Positions 30,700 through 39,924 of a stretch of 39,924 bases of DNA are shown here, in pieces (the stretch's first letter is position 1; each line of letters starts with the position of its first letter). A model generated the notes under the pieces. It worked only from the letters and a program-made list of their open reading frames with translations, searched no databases and was not told where the DNA came from. A program made the translations under genes and the position numbers. This stretch comes from Zygnema cylindricum (taxonomy: Eukaryota > Streptophyta > Zygnematophyceae > Zygnematales > Zygnemataceae): contig JBBHKE010002616.1 of NCBI GenBank assembly GCA_037447655.1, positions 1 to 39,924 of the forward strand, given 5' to 3'.

Positions 30700-31109
30700 T
30701 GTGCTGAACCTGTGACCGGGATTCTGATTTGTGGACGATTTGGTCGAGCTGGACTATTAGGGATTCGAAACTGCTTGTCGTGGTTCTGCGCGTGCGATGT
30801 ATGTTGGTCGATGATATTTCACGGTCAATGTATCCTCTCTGTAACCATCTGGCCGTCCATTATTCTTCTTTGGAAAATAACATAATCTTCACCGTACGCT
30901 ATTGAAACCGAGCTGGACCGTCAGGAATCGTCGAGGTTCGGCGTTTGCTATTGTAATGTCGGTTGACATTTTATGAACATGATATTTTGCGTTCGGCAAC
31001 CTGAGCGGTTCATTAATTGCTGTGTAAATGACCTAGTTAATCCTGGCCGTTGAAGTGTAAAATTCGTACATTTACTATGTCGTCATTAGAGAGGGATTTC
31101 TCCGCAGAC
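30700..31109. other. Intergenic stretch upstream of transaldolase
   Basis: No gene recognised. It may hold distal promoter sequence of the minus-strand transaldolase gene. It ends at the TAA flanking copy B. Confidence 0.35.
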
Positions 31110-31232
31110 TAAGGGCGTGTTCCCATGTGTTCAAGTAAGGGTTTTTTCCCGTCGTTTTCACAGAAATGGGACTTCCAACGAGAAAATATTACGCCGTACG
31201 AAAAATGGGCAAAAACACAAGTACATTTTACG

Positions 31233-32598
31233 CATAGTTCAAAAGTAGGTGAAAGTAAGCCCATACAATATGCCTATTGTACGCAAAATATACAATATGG
31301 CACTAGTTGTTCAATACGTGGATTTTTTCTATTTTTTCCAGTTTCTACGTATTGTACGTGACTTTTGAAAAATACGTAAAAAAAAGTCTACTGTAAACTG
31401 AAACTGTCATATTACGGAAACTAATCAACAAAATACTGTAACTGTTAGATTTTTTACGGAAACTGTACGGTAGTTTATAAAAAAAAATCGATGCATGTAT
31501 CCGTACTTTCTGTTCAGTAAACCGAACAGAATGTACATGGATTGTACAGGAAAATAATGTGACTTCTACAAATATTTCCAAAAAGAGACGTTGCGGCGTC
31601 ACACTATTTGAGCGCCGTGAGTTCAAATTTTGTACGGGCGTCTTCTTCAAATTTCGAAAAGAAGCCGCCATTATTATACTTGAACAGCTGAACGTGAAAT
31701 ATCACAGAAGACGACATTACCGACGCCACGGCAGTAGTTAGTATGCTGTGGTTGAAGCCGTTGACGAAGAATAATAATAAAAATGCATTTTGCAGGATTT
31801 GAGCCTGCGCCTGTGTACGTTGTCTAGAGAATACCGGTTAACTCGTCCATACCCATTTGATGTAGATGTTCCGTTACATTCATGGGGTGTGATAATAGTT
31901 TACTTACATATTGTTTTTCACCCCTCATTTAACGGAAAGCGTACAAACTGCGGTACATGTTCAATTCAATTTTTAAAAAATGTACGGATTTGTACGGAAA
32001 ATAATTCATTAACGCTTTTTTCAAATCAACCTTTCCAGTTTCTACGTATTGTACGCGCATTCGAAACGTGCGTAAAATACGTTTTGAACAACTATGAATA
32101 TGGCCTTAAGACCCATATTGTATTGGTCGCAAAAATGAAAAATAATAGTAACAGGGTTGAGTTGCACATCGATCGATAGAGAATTAAACGTCATGTCTAA
32201 ATTTTGAAAAACAATCGGACAAATTTTTATTTTTCCGTGAGTTTTGAGGTATTTTTTATTTAAACCGTCAGATTTGGACGATTGGACGATCGTTGATCAA
32301 AGTAGCGATCTAAGAAGATCACATGAAAAGCCCATAACACAACATACGATAGGACTTACGTCCGCGTTTTTTTTTCCGGGTTTTTTTCCCGCGGAATGTC
32401 ATCCTACGCCGTGTCAGTTCGCTAAAAAATTTTGTCCGGCGGCGTGCGCTGTACTATGATGGTACGTCAGATTCGTATATTCGTACAAGAGTGTGCACAA
32501 CGCACACACATACAGTATGCCTACTCTGCGCGAGTTTTGTGCCAAGTTTTGTGCGCCTACCAAAGGCCTACCCTAGAAACGCCTACTTTTGAACTATG
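31233..32598. mobile_element. hAT-like non-autonomous element N1 (1366 bp), nested in copy B
   Basis: TIR CATAGTTCAAAAGTAGG and its exact inverse CCTACTTTTGAACTATG. The duplication is 8 bp: ATTTTACG (31225-31232) and ATTTTGCG (32599-32606). Copies C and D show the uninterrupted or differently flanked site. An 8-bp duplication suits hAT, though the TIR start is not the usual CAG/TAG. Inside, CCAGTTTCTACGTATTGTAC occurs twice (about 31339 and 32037). A tRNA-like segment on the minus strand (31845-31795) has A-box AGTTAACCGGTA and T-arm GCAGGCTCAAATCCTGC with a perfect 5-bp stem. Confidence 0.75.
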
Positions 32599-32801
32599 AT
32601 TTTGCGTCATCTTGGAACTTGGAAGGTACGGCAATTTGGCATTATTATCATCGCGACCCACTTCCAGCTCATCTTCACACTTGTAATGGAATCAAATCGT
32701 GATCTGATTTTAACCAAAATAACACCCTATCGACGAATAGAAAGCAGGTATTGCACGCGTAAAACGTCTTCGAAAATTTTTGAACGAGGGAGAGTAAACG
32801 C

Positions 32802-33627
32802 TAGTGTTGGGTATTGGGTAATTTCTTATCGCGATAATTTCGATATTTGATATATCAAATATCGATCGAGCAAATCTCTCGATATATCGTACCGAGATAA
32901 ATTATCGCGATATATAGTATTTTAGAGATTTAATATTTAGTATAATATGTTATTTTAGCGATAAAGACAAATTGTCTAATACGCGACGTACGACGTGATT
33001 TGCGTTCCGTGACTTAAAGGTAGAGGCCGCAAAATGTAACCGACAAAAAAGAAATATTACTGTAATTCATGTAGTTAATTATTTGGGATATGGTTGCATC
33101 AGGAGGTCTCTGTAATAGTACGGACAACAAAATTTATGTATTACATAGGCCTCGGTGACATCGTGTATCGTGTTTAAACAAGTTTTTACATACGTGTTTT
33201 AATTTGAGTGGTTTCTTGTAAGTTGACGATCAAATCTCTAAAATCGTCAAAGATTTGAAACCGACCATTTTTGTATGGAAATCCGTACTTGCGTACTACA
33301 TACGTGTACTTCGCAAGTGCACCGCGTCAATGTACCTTAGAGATCTCCTTCACTTTGTTGACTTTCAGGAAAAAACCGTACTTCTTTTCGGCAAAGATCT
33401 TACGGTCACCTTGTTCTAAGGCACGTGACTCTGGAGACTTGTGAAAAAAATCATTATTAATTTTTTTAAATGCATCGATATATCGACGAAACGATATATC
33501 GGCGATGTGTCGGCGATATATCGCGATAATTTGATTTTCGATATATTGATGCGATATATCGATTATCGGGTACCTGAAATTCGATATATATCGAATATCG
33601 GCAAATGGTCCTCGATACCCAACACTA
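32802..33627. mobile_element. hAT-like element N2 (826 bp) rich in CGATATATCG, nested in copy B
   Basis: TIR TAGTGTTGGGTAT and inverse ATACCCAACACTA, fitting the TAGNG start of many hAT elements. The duplication is 8 bp: GTAAACGC (32794-32801) and CTAAACGC (33628-33635), with one mismatch. Both end zones are packed with CGATATATCG-type palindromes (about 32825-32925 and 33475-33600) around a non-repetitive core. A relic of the same family is at 2941-3065. Confidence 0.75.
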
Positions 33628-34299
33628 CTAAACGCTATTTTTTTCCATGCTCGTCACGCGCATGTACGTACAAAAATGACAAGCATGTACGGAAAAAAGT
33701 TCATTGGGGTCTCGGACCTCCACTTTCATTCATGGGTCCTTTGCAAAAATTTACAACGTCCTCGTCTCTCCCCATCTTTTTCATTCAACCGCTCCTCTTT
33801 CTCTCATCTCTAAATGAAATGCATGCAATAATAGTATCAAATGAAATATATATATTTTTTACTTTTTTTTTTAATATTTTTGGTCTCATTTTAATTGCAT
33901 ATCGAATGATAAAGGGTAAGAAAAAGAAATCGCGAAGCCATGGCGGAAATTTTACGTGTTGATGACGTCACAAGGTAGCATGACTTCGCAAGGTAGCATG
34001 ACTTCGCAATGTCACAAAACCCTAAAGATCTACAATGTCACAAAAAACTCGACGGCTACAACCGTCGCCGTTTTTGTAGACGTCACTAATTTTAGGAAGT
34101 TTCGCAGTCGTCTACGTTTCGTTTCGTACTATCGTAGGGTGTCGCATATTTTGTAGACGCCTACAACTGTCATATATTTGAAGTAATGAAGGCGCAAGTA
34201 ATGATTGACTTAGGAACACTTTGAAAAGGACACCGTAAAATCTGCGCTAAAATCCAGAGTAACGTTTCAAAGTTTCGTTTACATGGGAACACGCCCTAA

Positions 34300-34824
34300 G
34301 GGTGTGTCCCATGTGTTAAAGTAAGGGTTTTTTTCCGTCGTTTTCACAGAAAATGGGACTTCCAACGAGAAAATATTACGACGTAAGAAAAATGGGCAAA
34401 AACACAAGTACATTTTGGGTCATCTTGGAACTTGGAAGGTACGGCAATTTGGCGTTATTATCATCGCGACCCACTTCCAGCTCATCTTCACACTTGCACT
34501 GGAATCAAATCGCAGCCTGATTTTAATCAATATACTACCCTATTGACGAATAGAAAACCTGGATTGCACGCGTCAAGCGTTTTTCGAAAAATTTTGCACG
34601 AAGGAAAGTCCACGCTATTTTTTTCACTGCCCGTCACGCGCATGCACATAAGAAAATGACAAACATGTACGGAAAAAAATTCGCAGGGGTCTCGGACCAC
34701 CACTTTCCTTCATGGGTCCTTTGCAAAATTTTACGTCGTCCTCGTCTCTCCCCCTCTTTCTCACTCGACCACTCCTCTCTCTCTCTTATATACACGAGAT
34801 GCAGCAATAATAGTATCAAATGAA

Positions 34825-34910
<86 letters not shown>

Positions 34911-34914
34911 TTTT
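34300..34914 (+). mobile_element. PIF/Harbinger-like element copy C, cut off at the assembly gap
   Basis: Starts GGGTGTGTCCCATGTG directly after the TAA that ends copy B. It is collinear with the first 560 bp of copy D up to AATAGTATCAAATGAAAG, then runs into an (AT)n tract, a T-run and the N gap. The right half is not found after the gap. Confidence 0.7.
34827..34902. repeat. (AT)n microsatellite, about 38 units
   Basis: Uninterrupted AT dinucleotides at a position where copy B has only a short ATATATAT and copy D has none. The expansion is therefore specific to copy C and probably caused the assembly gap. Confidence 0.95.
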
Positions 34915-34924
34915 NNNNNNNNNN
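34915..34924. other. Assembly gap (10 N)
   Basis: Ten N bases after the AT/T tract. Sequence on the right does not continue copy C, so the real missing length may be much greater than ten. Confidence 0.99.
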
Positions 34925-35389
34925 AATTTAACATGTTATACAACTGTACAAACTTTAAAACACTTGAGGTATCAGCATGTTTTTATTGTCAAATTTCTTT
35001 CGGAGATCCTATTGGGACTGGGTGATATCAAGTAGCTCCTTATAGACGGTGGCTCCGTTCGTTTTTGAGTCTGGTCGTAGCGAGAATACTCTTGTGTTGA
35101 GGGGATTTAGATTGCGTTCTTCTTAGAGGTTTAAACGAAAGCATTCGTTACTCAATACCAACAAGTTTCTGTTGCCTAAATATATCTACTGAAAGTCCTT
35201 ATGAGATTCTGATTTGATGGATAAGAGTTTCAAACGAATGATTTGGGAGTCAATAAATTTAGACCTAGAAAATATATTAAAAACTACTTATTTCAATATT
35301 TACTTTATAGTTCTCTCATTGGCTGAGGGTTTAGTAAGCAAACTTTGAGAATAGGTAGTTTAGTCTTAGAGTATTCCTGAAAGTCATCT
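34925..35389. other. AT-rich stretch after the gap
   Basis: No gene recognised. It may include the 5' part of the old LTR that ends at 35622. One short piece (TAGACCTAGAAAATAT at about 35260) matches the copia LTR start region, but in inverted orientation, so I do not count it. Confidence 0.35.
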
Positions 35390-35622
35390 ATATAAATCCG
35401 TTGTCTTTGAACAACCATAACTCATTGCTTACGAAAGCAAATTTGGAGATTCTTCTTGCGTTAGATTTAGGGGAGTTGTGTTCTCATAAGAGCGATGCTG
35501 GTCTGAGTTTTTGCTTGCCTCGGTGGCAGATATTCCTCGATGAACTATAGTGGGTCAGGGTTATCCTAGAGGCTTTCTTTAAACTGTTATTTTTGTACGA
35601 CTATGGAGTTCACAAAATTTCA
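35390..35622 (+). repeat. Relic LTR (3' part) related to the intact copia LTR
   Basis: Collinear with the last 215 bp of the copia LTR. Shared words: CCATAACT, GAGATTCTT.TTGC, AGGGGAGT, GTCTGAGTTTTTGC / GTCAGAGTTTTTGC, GGTGGCAG, GGGTCAGG and TTATCCTAGAGGCTT; both end in TTTCA. A TATATAAA box sits at about 35390. No PBS or gag follows, so it is a solo or 3' LTR of a related, much older family member. Confidence 0.75.
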
Positions 35623-35925
35623 AACATGTCAACATATTGTACAATTTAATATTGGTGAACTAGGCTCAAAGAAAGTTTTACAATTTAATATAGTGTTACG
35701 GACAAAAATGTCGGTGAGGTTCGTTCGTCGAAGATGCGAGTAGGCCTGGCTGTTTAGGTATATTTGGCATGGTCCCCACGTCAAATCCCACTTTTTAGCA
35801 AAAGTTACTTTTATTCACGATTCACGTCGAATCTCCACTTTCCATTCCTTGTATGGCATCACTTCACGCGCTCACCACTTTGCGCACATTGGTTACATTT
35901 ATGACCCTTGGAGACGGAAATACTA
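35623..35925. other. Non-coding stretch
   Basis: A near-repeat of ACAATTTAATAT occurs at about 35641 and 35680. Nothing else recognised. Confidence 0.35.
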
Positions 35926-36143
35926 CACTGTGTATCGCTATTAGTGTGAACGGTTTTTCTTTTAATTAAAACATCTTTTCTCCGTACATAATTGTCATAA
36001 TATTGATCTGACGGTTGCAATTGAAAGGCAAGATTTTTCACCTTCACATTGTCGATCTCCATTAGAAAATCCGACAAGTGTGTACGGTAAAAAAATGTTT
36101 TAAGTGGCAAAAAAAATATTAACACTAACAACGATACAAGGTG
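35926..36143. mobile_element. Mariner-like MITE M2 (218 bp)
   Basis: Starts CACTGTGTATCGCTATTAG and ends CTAACAACGATACAAGGTG, with TA on both sides (35924-35925, 36144-36145). The interior is collinear with M1: TTAAAACATC, CCGTACA, TTGATCTGACGGTTGC, then ATCCGACAAGTGTGTAC. Like M1 it folds back along most of its length. Confidence 0.75.
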
Positions 36144-36145
36144 TA

Positions 36146-36919
36146 ACGTTTTATTGTTATACAAAGAAATTATATAAGTGTGACGGCAGTGCAATCTGGT
36201 ATGTGACACCGTCTATTGCTATTATTGTTTTTTTTCTTTTCGTCACTTAGGCCTCGATTAACGTAAAAATTTGTTTACTAAAAGCCTTCGTTCCATTGTG
36301 TCGGGTCAATAACCAACTTTTTTTTTCACGTGGCACATGTTGGTTAGATCTACGTAAGAAACTATTCCGATCGTGTGAATCTACGTATAATCTTTGACAA
36401 CAAGTAGTTAAAGCAATATGTGAACCGCCGGAGGTAAATAGTGCATCGTACAGTGTATCGAATATAATTTGTAGAAGCGGACGAAACCTAAGATTTGAAA
36501 CAGCGTACGAAAATGTTAGAATGGTGAGTGGATGACAACAGGAGCGTGAAAAAATATACTTCGTCAAAGATTATCTCGCGACTCCCAGTGGCCTTGCATC
36601 CACCTTGTGGGAAGGCACATGGTCCATGTGACATGTAGCCACCTGATAGCGCCTTCACCGTGGATATTTTTTCACTTTTCCACGCGGCACAATGTTATAC
36701 GTTCAAACTCCTAAAATTGACCTCCTTCACGACACTTGTTGCAAACTAAAAGGTTCAATCGATGGCGTATCAGATTTTGCATCCGAAATTCAAGGTTTAC
36801 GCCCATAAACTTGGAGAATCAATTCAGTTGTTTAGTTGCCTTTTTAGTTTGGCATTTTTTATTTTGATACAACACTGTACCAAACAGTACGAAAATCAGT
36901 AAACAACCTCATTTTTTCC
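36146..36919. other. Non-coding stretch
   Basis: A 106-codon minus-strand ORF (36567-36247) has no recognisable motif and I do not call it. No RNA or repeat boundary is visible. Confidence 0.35.
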
Positions 36920-37000
36920 CTAATGGAACTTCACCCTAAGATTGCATTAGGTGAAAAATGGGGATGTTTAATGGACGCCGTACATTTTTCATATAGATTT
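36920..37000. mobile_element. Abutting ends of two PIF-like elements
   Basis: CTAATGGAACTTCACCC ends at 36936, followed by TAA (36937-36939). The next sequence, from about 36944, resembles the inner left end of the 7300-8029 element (CATTAGGTGAAAAATGGGG, then GCCGTACATTTTTC). I cannot find the other ends. Confidence 0.45.
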
Positions 37001-37127
37001 GTGTCATTTTTTTTTGTCAACTTCTGTGCACGCATAAAAGATGTTTTTATACGGCTAGCATACACTAATTGAGTAATTGTGACACACGGTTTTTTGTCCT
37101 AAACTTCTACCACCACGCGAGATGATT

Positions 37128-37235
37128 TCATTTGCATGTTTTCATTTGTAAGTTTTCCATTTTACGTTTTCACTTTACGTTTTCATCTATACGTTTTCAC
37201 TTGATCGTGTTCATTTATACGTTTTCAACGTTTTG
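37128..37235. repeat. Degenerate tandem array, unit about 14 bp
   Basis: Repeats of TTTATACGTTTTCA with variants (TTTGCATGTTTTCA, TTTTACGTTTTCAC), about seven copies. Confidence 0.8.
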
Positions 37236-37256
37236 TTTCTAAAATAGGTCGTCTAA

Positions 37257-38196
37257 GGGCGTGTTCTCATGTGTTCAAGTAAGGATTTTTTTCGTCGTTT
37301 TCACAGAAAATGGAACTTCCAACGAGAAAATATGAAGCCGTACGAAAAATGGCAAAAACACAAGTACATTTTACGTCATCTTGGAACTTGGAAGGTACGG
37401 CAACTTGGCGTTATTATCATCGCGACCCACTTCCACCTCATCTTCACACTTGCACTGGAATCAAATCGCGACCTGATTTTAATCAAAATGTTACCCTATC
37501 GACGAATAGAAAACCTGGATTGCACGCGTCAAACGTTTTCGAAAATTTTGAACAACGGAAAGTACACTCTATTTTTTTCCCAGCTCGTCACGCGCATGTA
37601 CGTACGAAAATGACGAGCATGTACGGAAAATAAATCGTTGGGGTCTTGGACCTCCACTTTCATTCATGGGTCCTCTGCAAAATTTTATGTCGTCCTCGTC
37701 TCTCCCCCTCTTTCTCACTCGACCGCTCCTCTTTCTCTCTTATTTACACGAGATAATAGTATCAAATGAAAGTTTTTTTTTCTTTTTTTTTAATATTTTT
37801 GGTTTGAGTTTGATGTCATATCAAATGATAAAAGATAAAGAAAGGAAATCGGGAAGCCATGGCGGAAAATCTACGCTGATGACATCACATGATAGCATGA
37901 CTTCGCTATGTCACAAAACCCTAAACATATACAACGTCACAAAAACCTCGACGTCTACAACCGTCGTCGTTTTTGTAGACGTCACCGATTTTAGGAAGTT
38001 TCGTAGTTTCCTAGTCGTCTACATTTCGTTTCGTAGGTTGTCGCACATTTTGTAGACGTCTACAATTGACACGTATTTGAAATTATGAAGGCGCAAGTAA
38101 TGATTGACATAGGAACACTTTGAAAAGTACACCGTAAAATTCTGCTCTAAAATCCAAAGTAACATTTCAAAATTTCGGTTACATGGGAACACACCG
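37257..38196 (+). mobile_element. PIF/Harbinger-like element copy D (940 bp, uninterrupted)
   Basis: Ends GGGCGTGTTCTCATGTG and CATGGGAACACACCG, flanked by TAA (37254-37256; 38197-38199). This is the reference copy for the family in this window, since nothing is inserted in it. The interior order is: conserved left block, CT-rich block, T-run, GACGTC palindromes, then GCGCAAGTAATGATTGACATAGGAACACTTTG before the right end. Confidence 0.8.
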
Positions 38197-38199
38197 TAA

Positions 38200-39204
38200 G
38201 GGCACTTTCCCATGTAACCGAAACTTTAATCTTGTAACTTTGTTTCTAGCGAAGATTCTTCGTACATCTTTCAGAGCATTTCGATGTAAGCGCAAATAAC
38301 TTGTTACTTAAAAAATTGACAAGTGTAGACATGTACGAAACATGTGACACACAAACGGTACACAAAGTGTTGACAAACTTCCACTCGGCTTGAATTTCAG
38401 ACGTCCACCCGCACGCTGAACAGTTTTTGTCAATTCGCAATGTCTGTACGCCACATCGTCGACGTGGAGGCATTGCAGATGTTTAGGGTTTGTGACATTA
38501 TGATGTCACGCACGTCACGCTCACCTATGACATTGCCCACGTCCTAAATTCTAAAAATTTTCGCCATGTTTTCCCGATTCTATTTTTTTGTCTTTTCTCA
38601 CTCTACTTGCCATCAAAATACGCCCAAAGAAAGTCAAAAGAAATCGTTTTCTGAGATCTTTCATTTGATACCATTATATATGTTTTTCGTTGCAAGAATT
38701 GTGAGATAGACACGGTATTGGGAGAGGGAGAGAGAGAGAGGCGCCTTCACGACTTCGTTTTTGCAAAATGGCGTCCTTTTGTCGAGACCCCTCCTCGGCC
38801 CCTGTACGGAAAAAAACGCACTGAAAAAAGTCACGAACGGGTTGTAAACGTGCAGTGGGTTTTTTTTTTTTGTACTCGGCGCACAAAAATTGTCAAAAAA
38901 TTCTGACACTTGCGACATAGTCTGCCTATTCGCTCACCATGGAACTATATTTAAAATCACCTGGCGAGGTGATTTTATATAAAGTTTGAAAATGAGTTGA
39001 AAGTACGCGAAAGTGAGTCGAAACGTGCTAAACGACAAACTTCACCTCGCTAGACGACAAATACACATAAAGTTGTAAGGTAACGCAGCTTGTACGGTGG
39101 TAATTTCAATATTTTGGTACGGCTGCAGATTCTTTCGTTTTTTTTCAAGTTATAGAGGAAAACGACACAAAATAACTGTAACTTTAGGACATGGGAAAGT
39201 GCCC
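38200..39204 (-). mobile_element. PIF/Harbinger-like element copy E (1005 bp, inverted, diverged)
   Basis: Ends GGGCACTTTCCCATGT and ACATGGGAAAGTGCCC. The left TAA is shared with copy D, and there is a TAA on the right (39205-39207). Read on the minus strand, the interior follows the family order (CT-rich block, GGTATCAAATGAAAG, CATGGCG, CACAAACCCTAAACATCTG). A hairpin, AATCACC TGGCG AGGTGATT-like (about 38956-38976), corresponds to that in copy A. Confidence 0.75.
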
Positions 39205-39207
39205 TAA

Positions 39208-39460
39208 CTCTTTGTTTCCTCCCTCAGGTGCGGTAGATGTGCGATACGACTCTGGTCGATATATCTTTCGCCTTTCACATCAATTCCAATCCTGGCGCCT
39301 GGTCACGACCGACAGTGGCTCTCATCGACTCCTGCTGACTCGGATTGGCTAATTACACACTATATCTCATTCCATAGAAGTAGTTTGCCTCACCTTTCCT
39401 CTCTCTTTTCTCTCTCTCCCTCCCGCTCACCATTCCTCCCTTTTTTCCTCCGCATATTGG
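39208..39460. other. Non-coding stretch with promoter-like boxes
   Basis: GGATTGGCTAATTACACACTATATCTC at about 39342-39368 has CCAAT-type and weak TATA-type boxes. CT-rich sequence follows. It could be the start of a gene beyond the window, but no exon is recognised. Confidence 0.3.
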
Positions 39461-39462
39461 TT

Positions 39463-39562
39463 GTTGACTCTCCGTCTACTGGAACCAACTTTCCGTTGAC
39501 TAACGTTGACTCTCCGCTGACTTCCGTTGAATCTCCGTTGACTCTCCGTTGACTCGTTGACT
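39463..39562 (+). promoter_or_regulatory. Cluster of W-box (TTGACT) motifs in a degenerate 12-bp repeat
   Basis: Six TTGACT words within 100 bases, plus two variants (CTGACT, TTGAAT), are spaced by CCG/TCTCCG joints. TTGAC[C/T] is the binding core of plant WRKY factors. The repeat structure alone could account for the cluster. Confidence 0.6.
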
Positions 39563-39641
39563 TTTAGCGGAAGCCGTGGGAACAGGTAGGTTTACAGATT
39601 TTTTTCTTCTATTTTTTGTTAGCTCCTATGAGTGTCTTATA

Positions 39642-39686
<45 letters not shown>

Positions 39687-39924
39687 GTTTATTTGTGCTT
39701 TTCTGCTCTCCTCTTTATCTTATTCTCCGCACTTCTTTTAAGGCTTTCGAATTTAAAAAAAAATACGGTTAATGCTCAACCATCGGGTACGGCAAAAGGT
39801 AGAATACGACAATTTTTTTTTGGCTTTTCATTAAATAATGACAGGATCTATGCCCTGTGGATGGATTAGGATTAGGGTTAGGGCTAAGGTTTCTCAAGAA
39901 AAAAACCGCGGAAAATCTGGAAAA
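39563..39924. other. Poly-T run and window edge
   Basis: A 39-base T run spans 39644-39682. GGATTAGGATTAGGGTTAGGG at about 39866-39887 resembles telomeric repeats, but only about three units are present. No gene called. Confidence 0.5.

Larger units (their letters stand above)
31113..34296 (+). mobile_element. PIF/Harbinger-like element copy B, carrying two nested insertions
   Basis: Ends GGGCGTGTTCCCATGTG and CATGGGAACACGCCC, flanked by TAA (31110-31112; 34297-34299). Removing the two insertions (31233-32598 and 32802-33627) and their 8-bp duplications leaves about 976 bp, collinear with copy D (940 bp). Conserved blocks are the ACTTCCAACGAGAAAATAT line, TCATCTTGGAACTTGGAAGG, CGTCACGCGCATGTACGTAC, a CT-rich segment and GACGTC-containing palindromes. 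It has no transposase. The ORFs that cross it differ from copy to copy. Confidence 0.75.

Noticed and set aside
33441-33962. 173-codon plus-strand ORF
   Set aside because: It starts inside element N2 and continues into copy B, so it spans a transposon junction; the matching frame is not kept in copy D.
35255-35275. Match to the start of the copia LTR near the relic LTR
   Set aside because: It is in inverted orientation relative to the relic's 3' part and only about 16 bases long; probably chance.
36247-36567. 106-codon minus-strand ORF
   Set aside because: No motif recognised, no flanking gene signals; length is not exceptional for random AT-rich DNA.
39866-39891. Interstitial telomere repeat
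   Set aside because: Only about three imperfect TTAGGG-like units; too short to support.

Overview
The window looks like transposon-rich nuclear DNA of a green plant (streptophyte). Three things point there: a plastid-type plant transaldolase split over about 13 exons; a Ty1/copia retrotransposon whose primer-binding site exactly complements the anticodon arm of plant initiator tRNA-Met as I remember it; and a decayed plant-type hAT (DUF659) transposase. I cannot name the species. A 10-base run of N at 34915-34924 marks an assembly gap.

Layout. 1-4150: AT-rich non-coding DNA with two inverted-repeat elements (241-882; 1594-2547) and a relic of a CGATATATCG-rich element (2941-3065). 4151-5818: multiply frameshifted hAT transposase pseudogene. 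5820-8278: non-coding, with one more inverted-repeat element (7300-8029). 8279-14711: complete, intact, apparently very young copia element with near-identical 1040/1041-bp LTRs, 5-bp target duplication, PBS, PPT and one gag-pol ORF. 14778-18460: CA microsatellite, 15-bp and 17-bp tandem arrays, a 230-bp hairpin MITE and a Mutator-like foldback element split by a second MITE. 18461-21236: no recognisable gene.

21237-30478 (minus strand): the only recognisable host gene, plastid-type transaldolase of the pentose phosphate pathway. The 13 proposed exons sum to 1254 nt, an uninterrupted 417-codon frame plus stop. Its introns carry a mariner-like MITE, two minisatellites and a G-quadruplex-prone purine tract. 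A G-box and TATA-like box lie upstream of the proposed first exon.

31113-39204: a mosaic of PIF/Harbinger (Tourist)-like non-autonomous elements with 3-bp TAA duplications. Two pairs abut and share one TAA. One copy has been entered by two other elements with 8-bp duplications, and its uninterrupted sisters serve as empty-site references. 35390-35622 is an old LTR relic related to the intact copia. 39205-39924 has a WRKY W-box (TTGACT) cluster and a long poly-T. Apart from copia gag-pol and transaldolase, no convincing intact protein gene was found.
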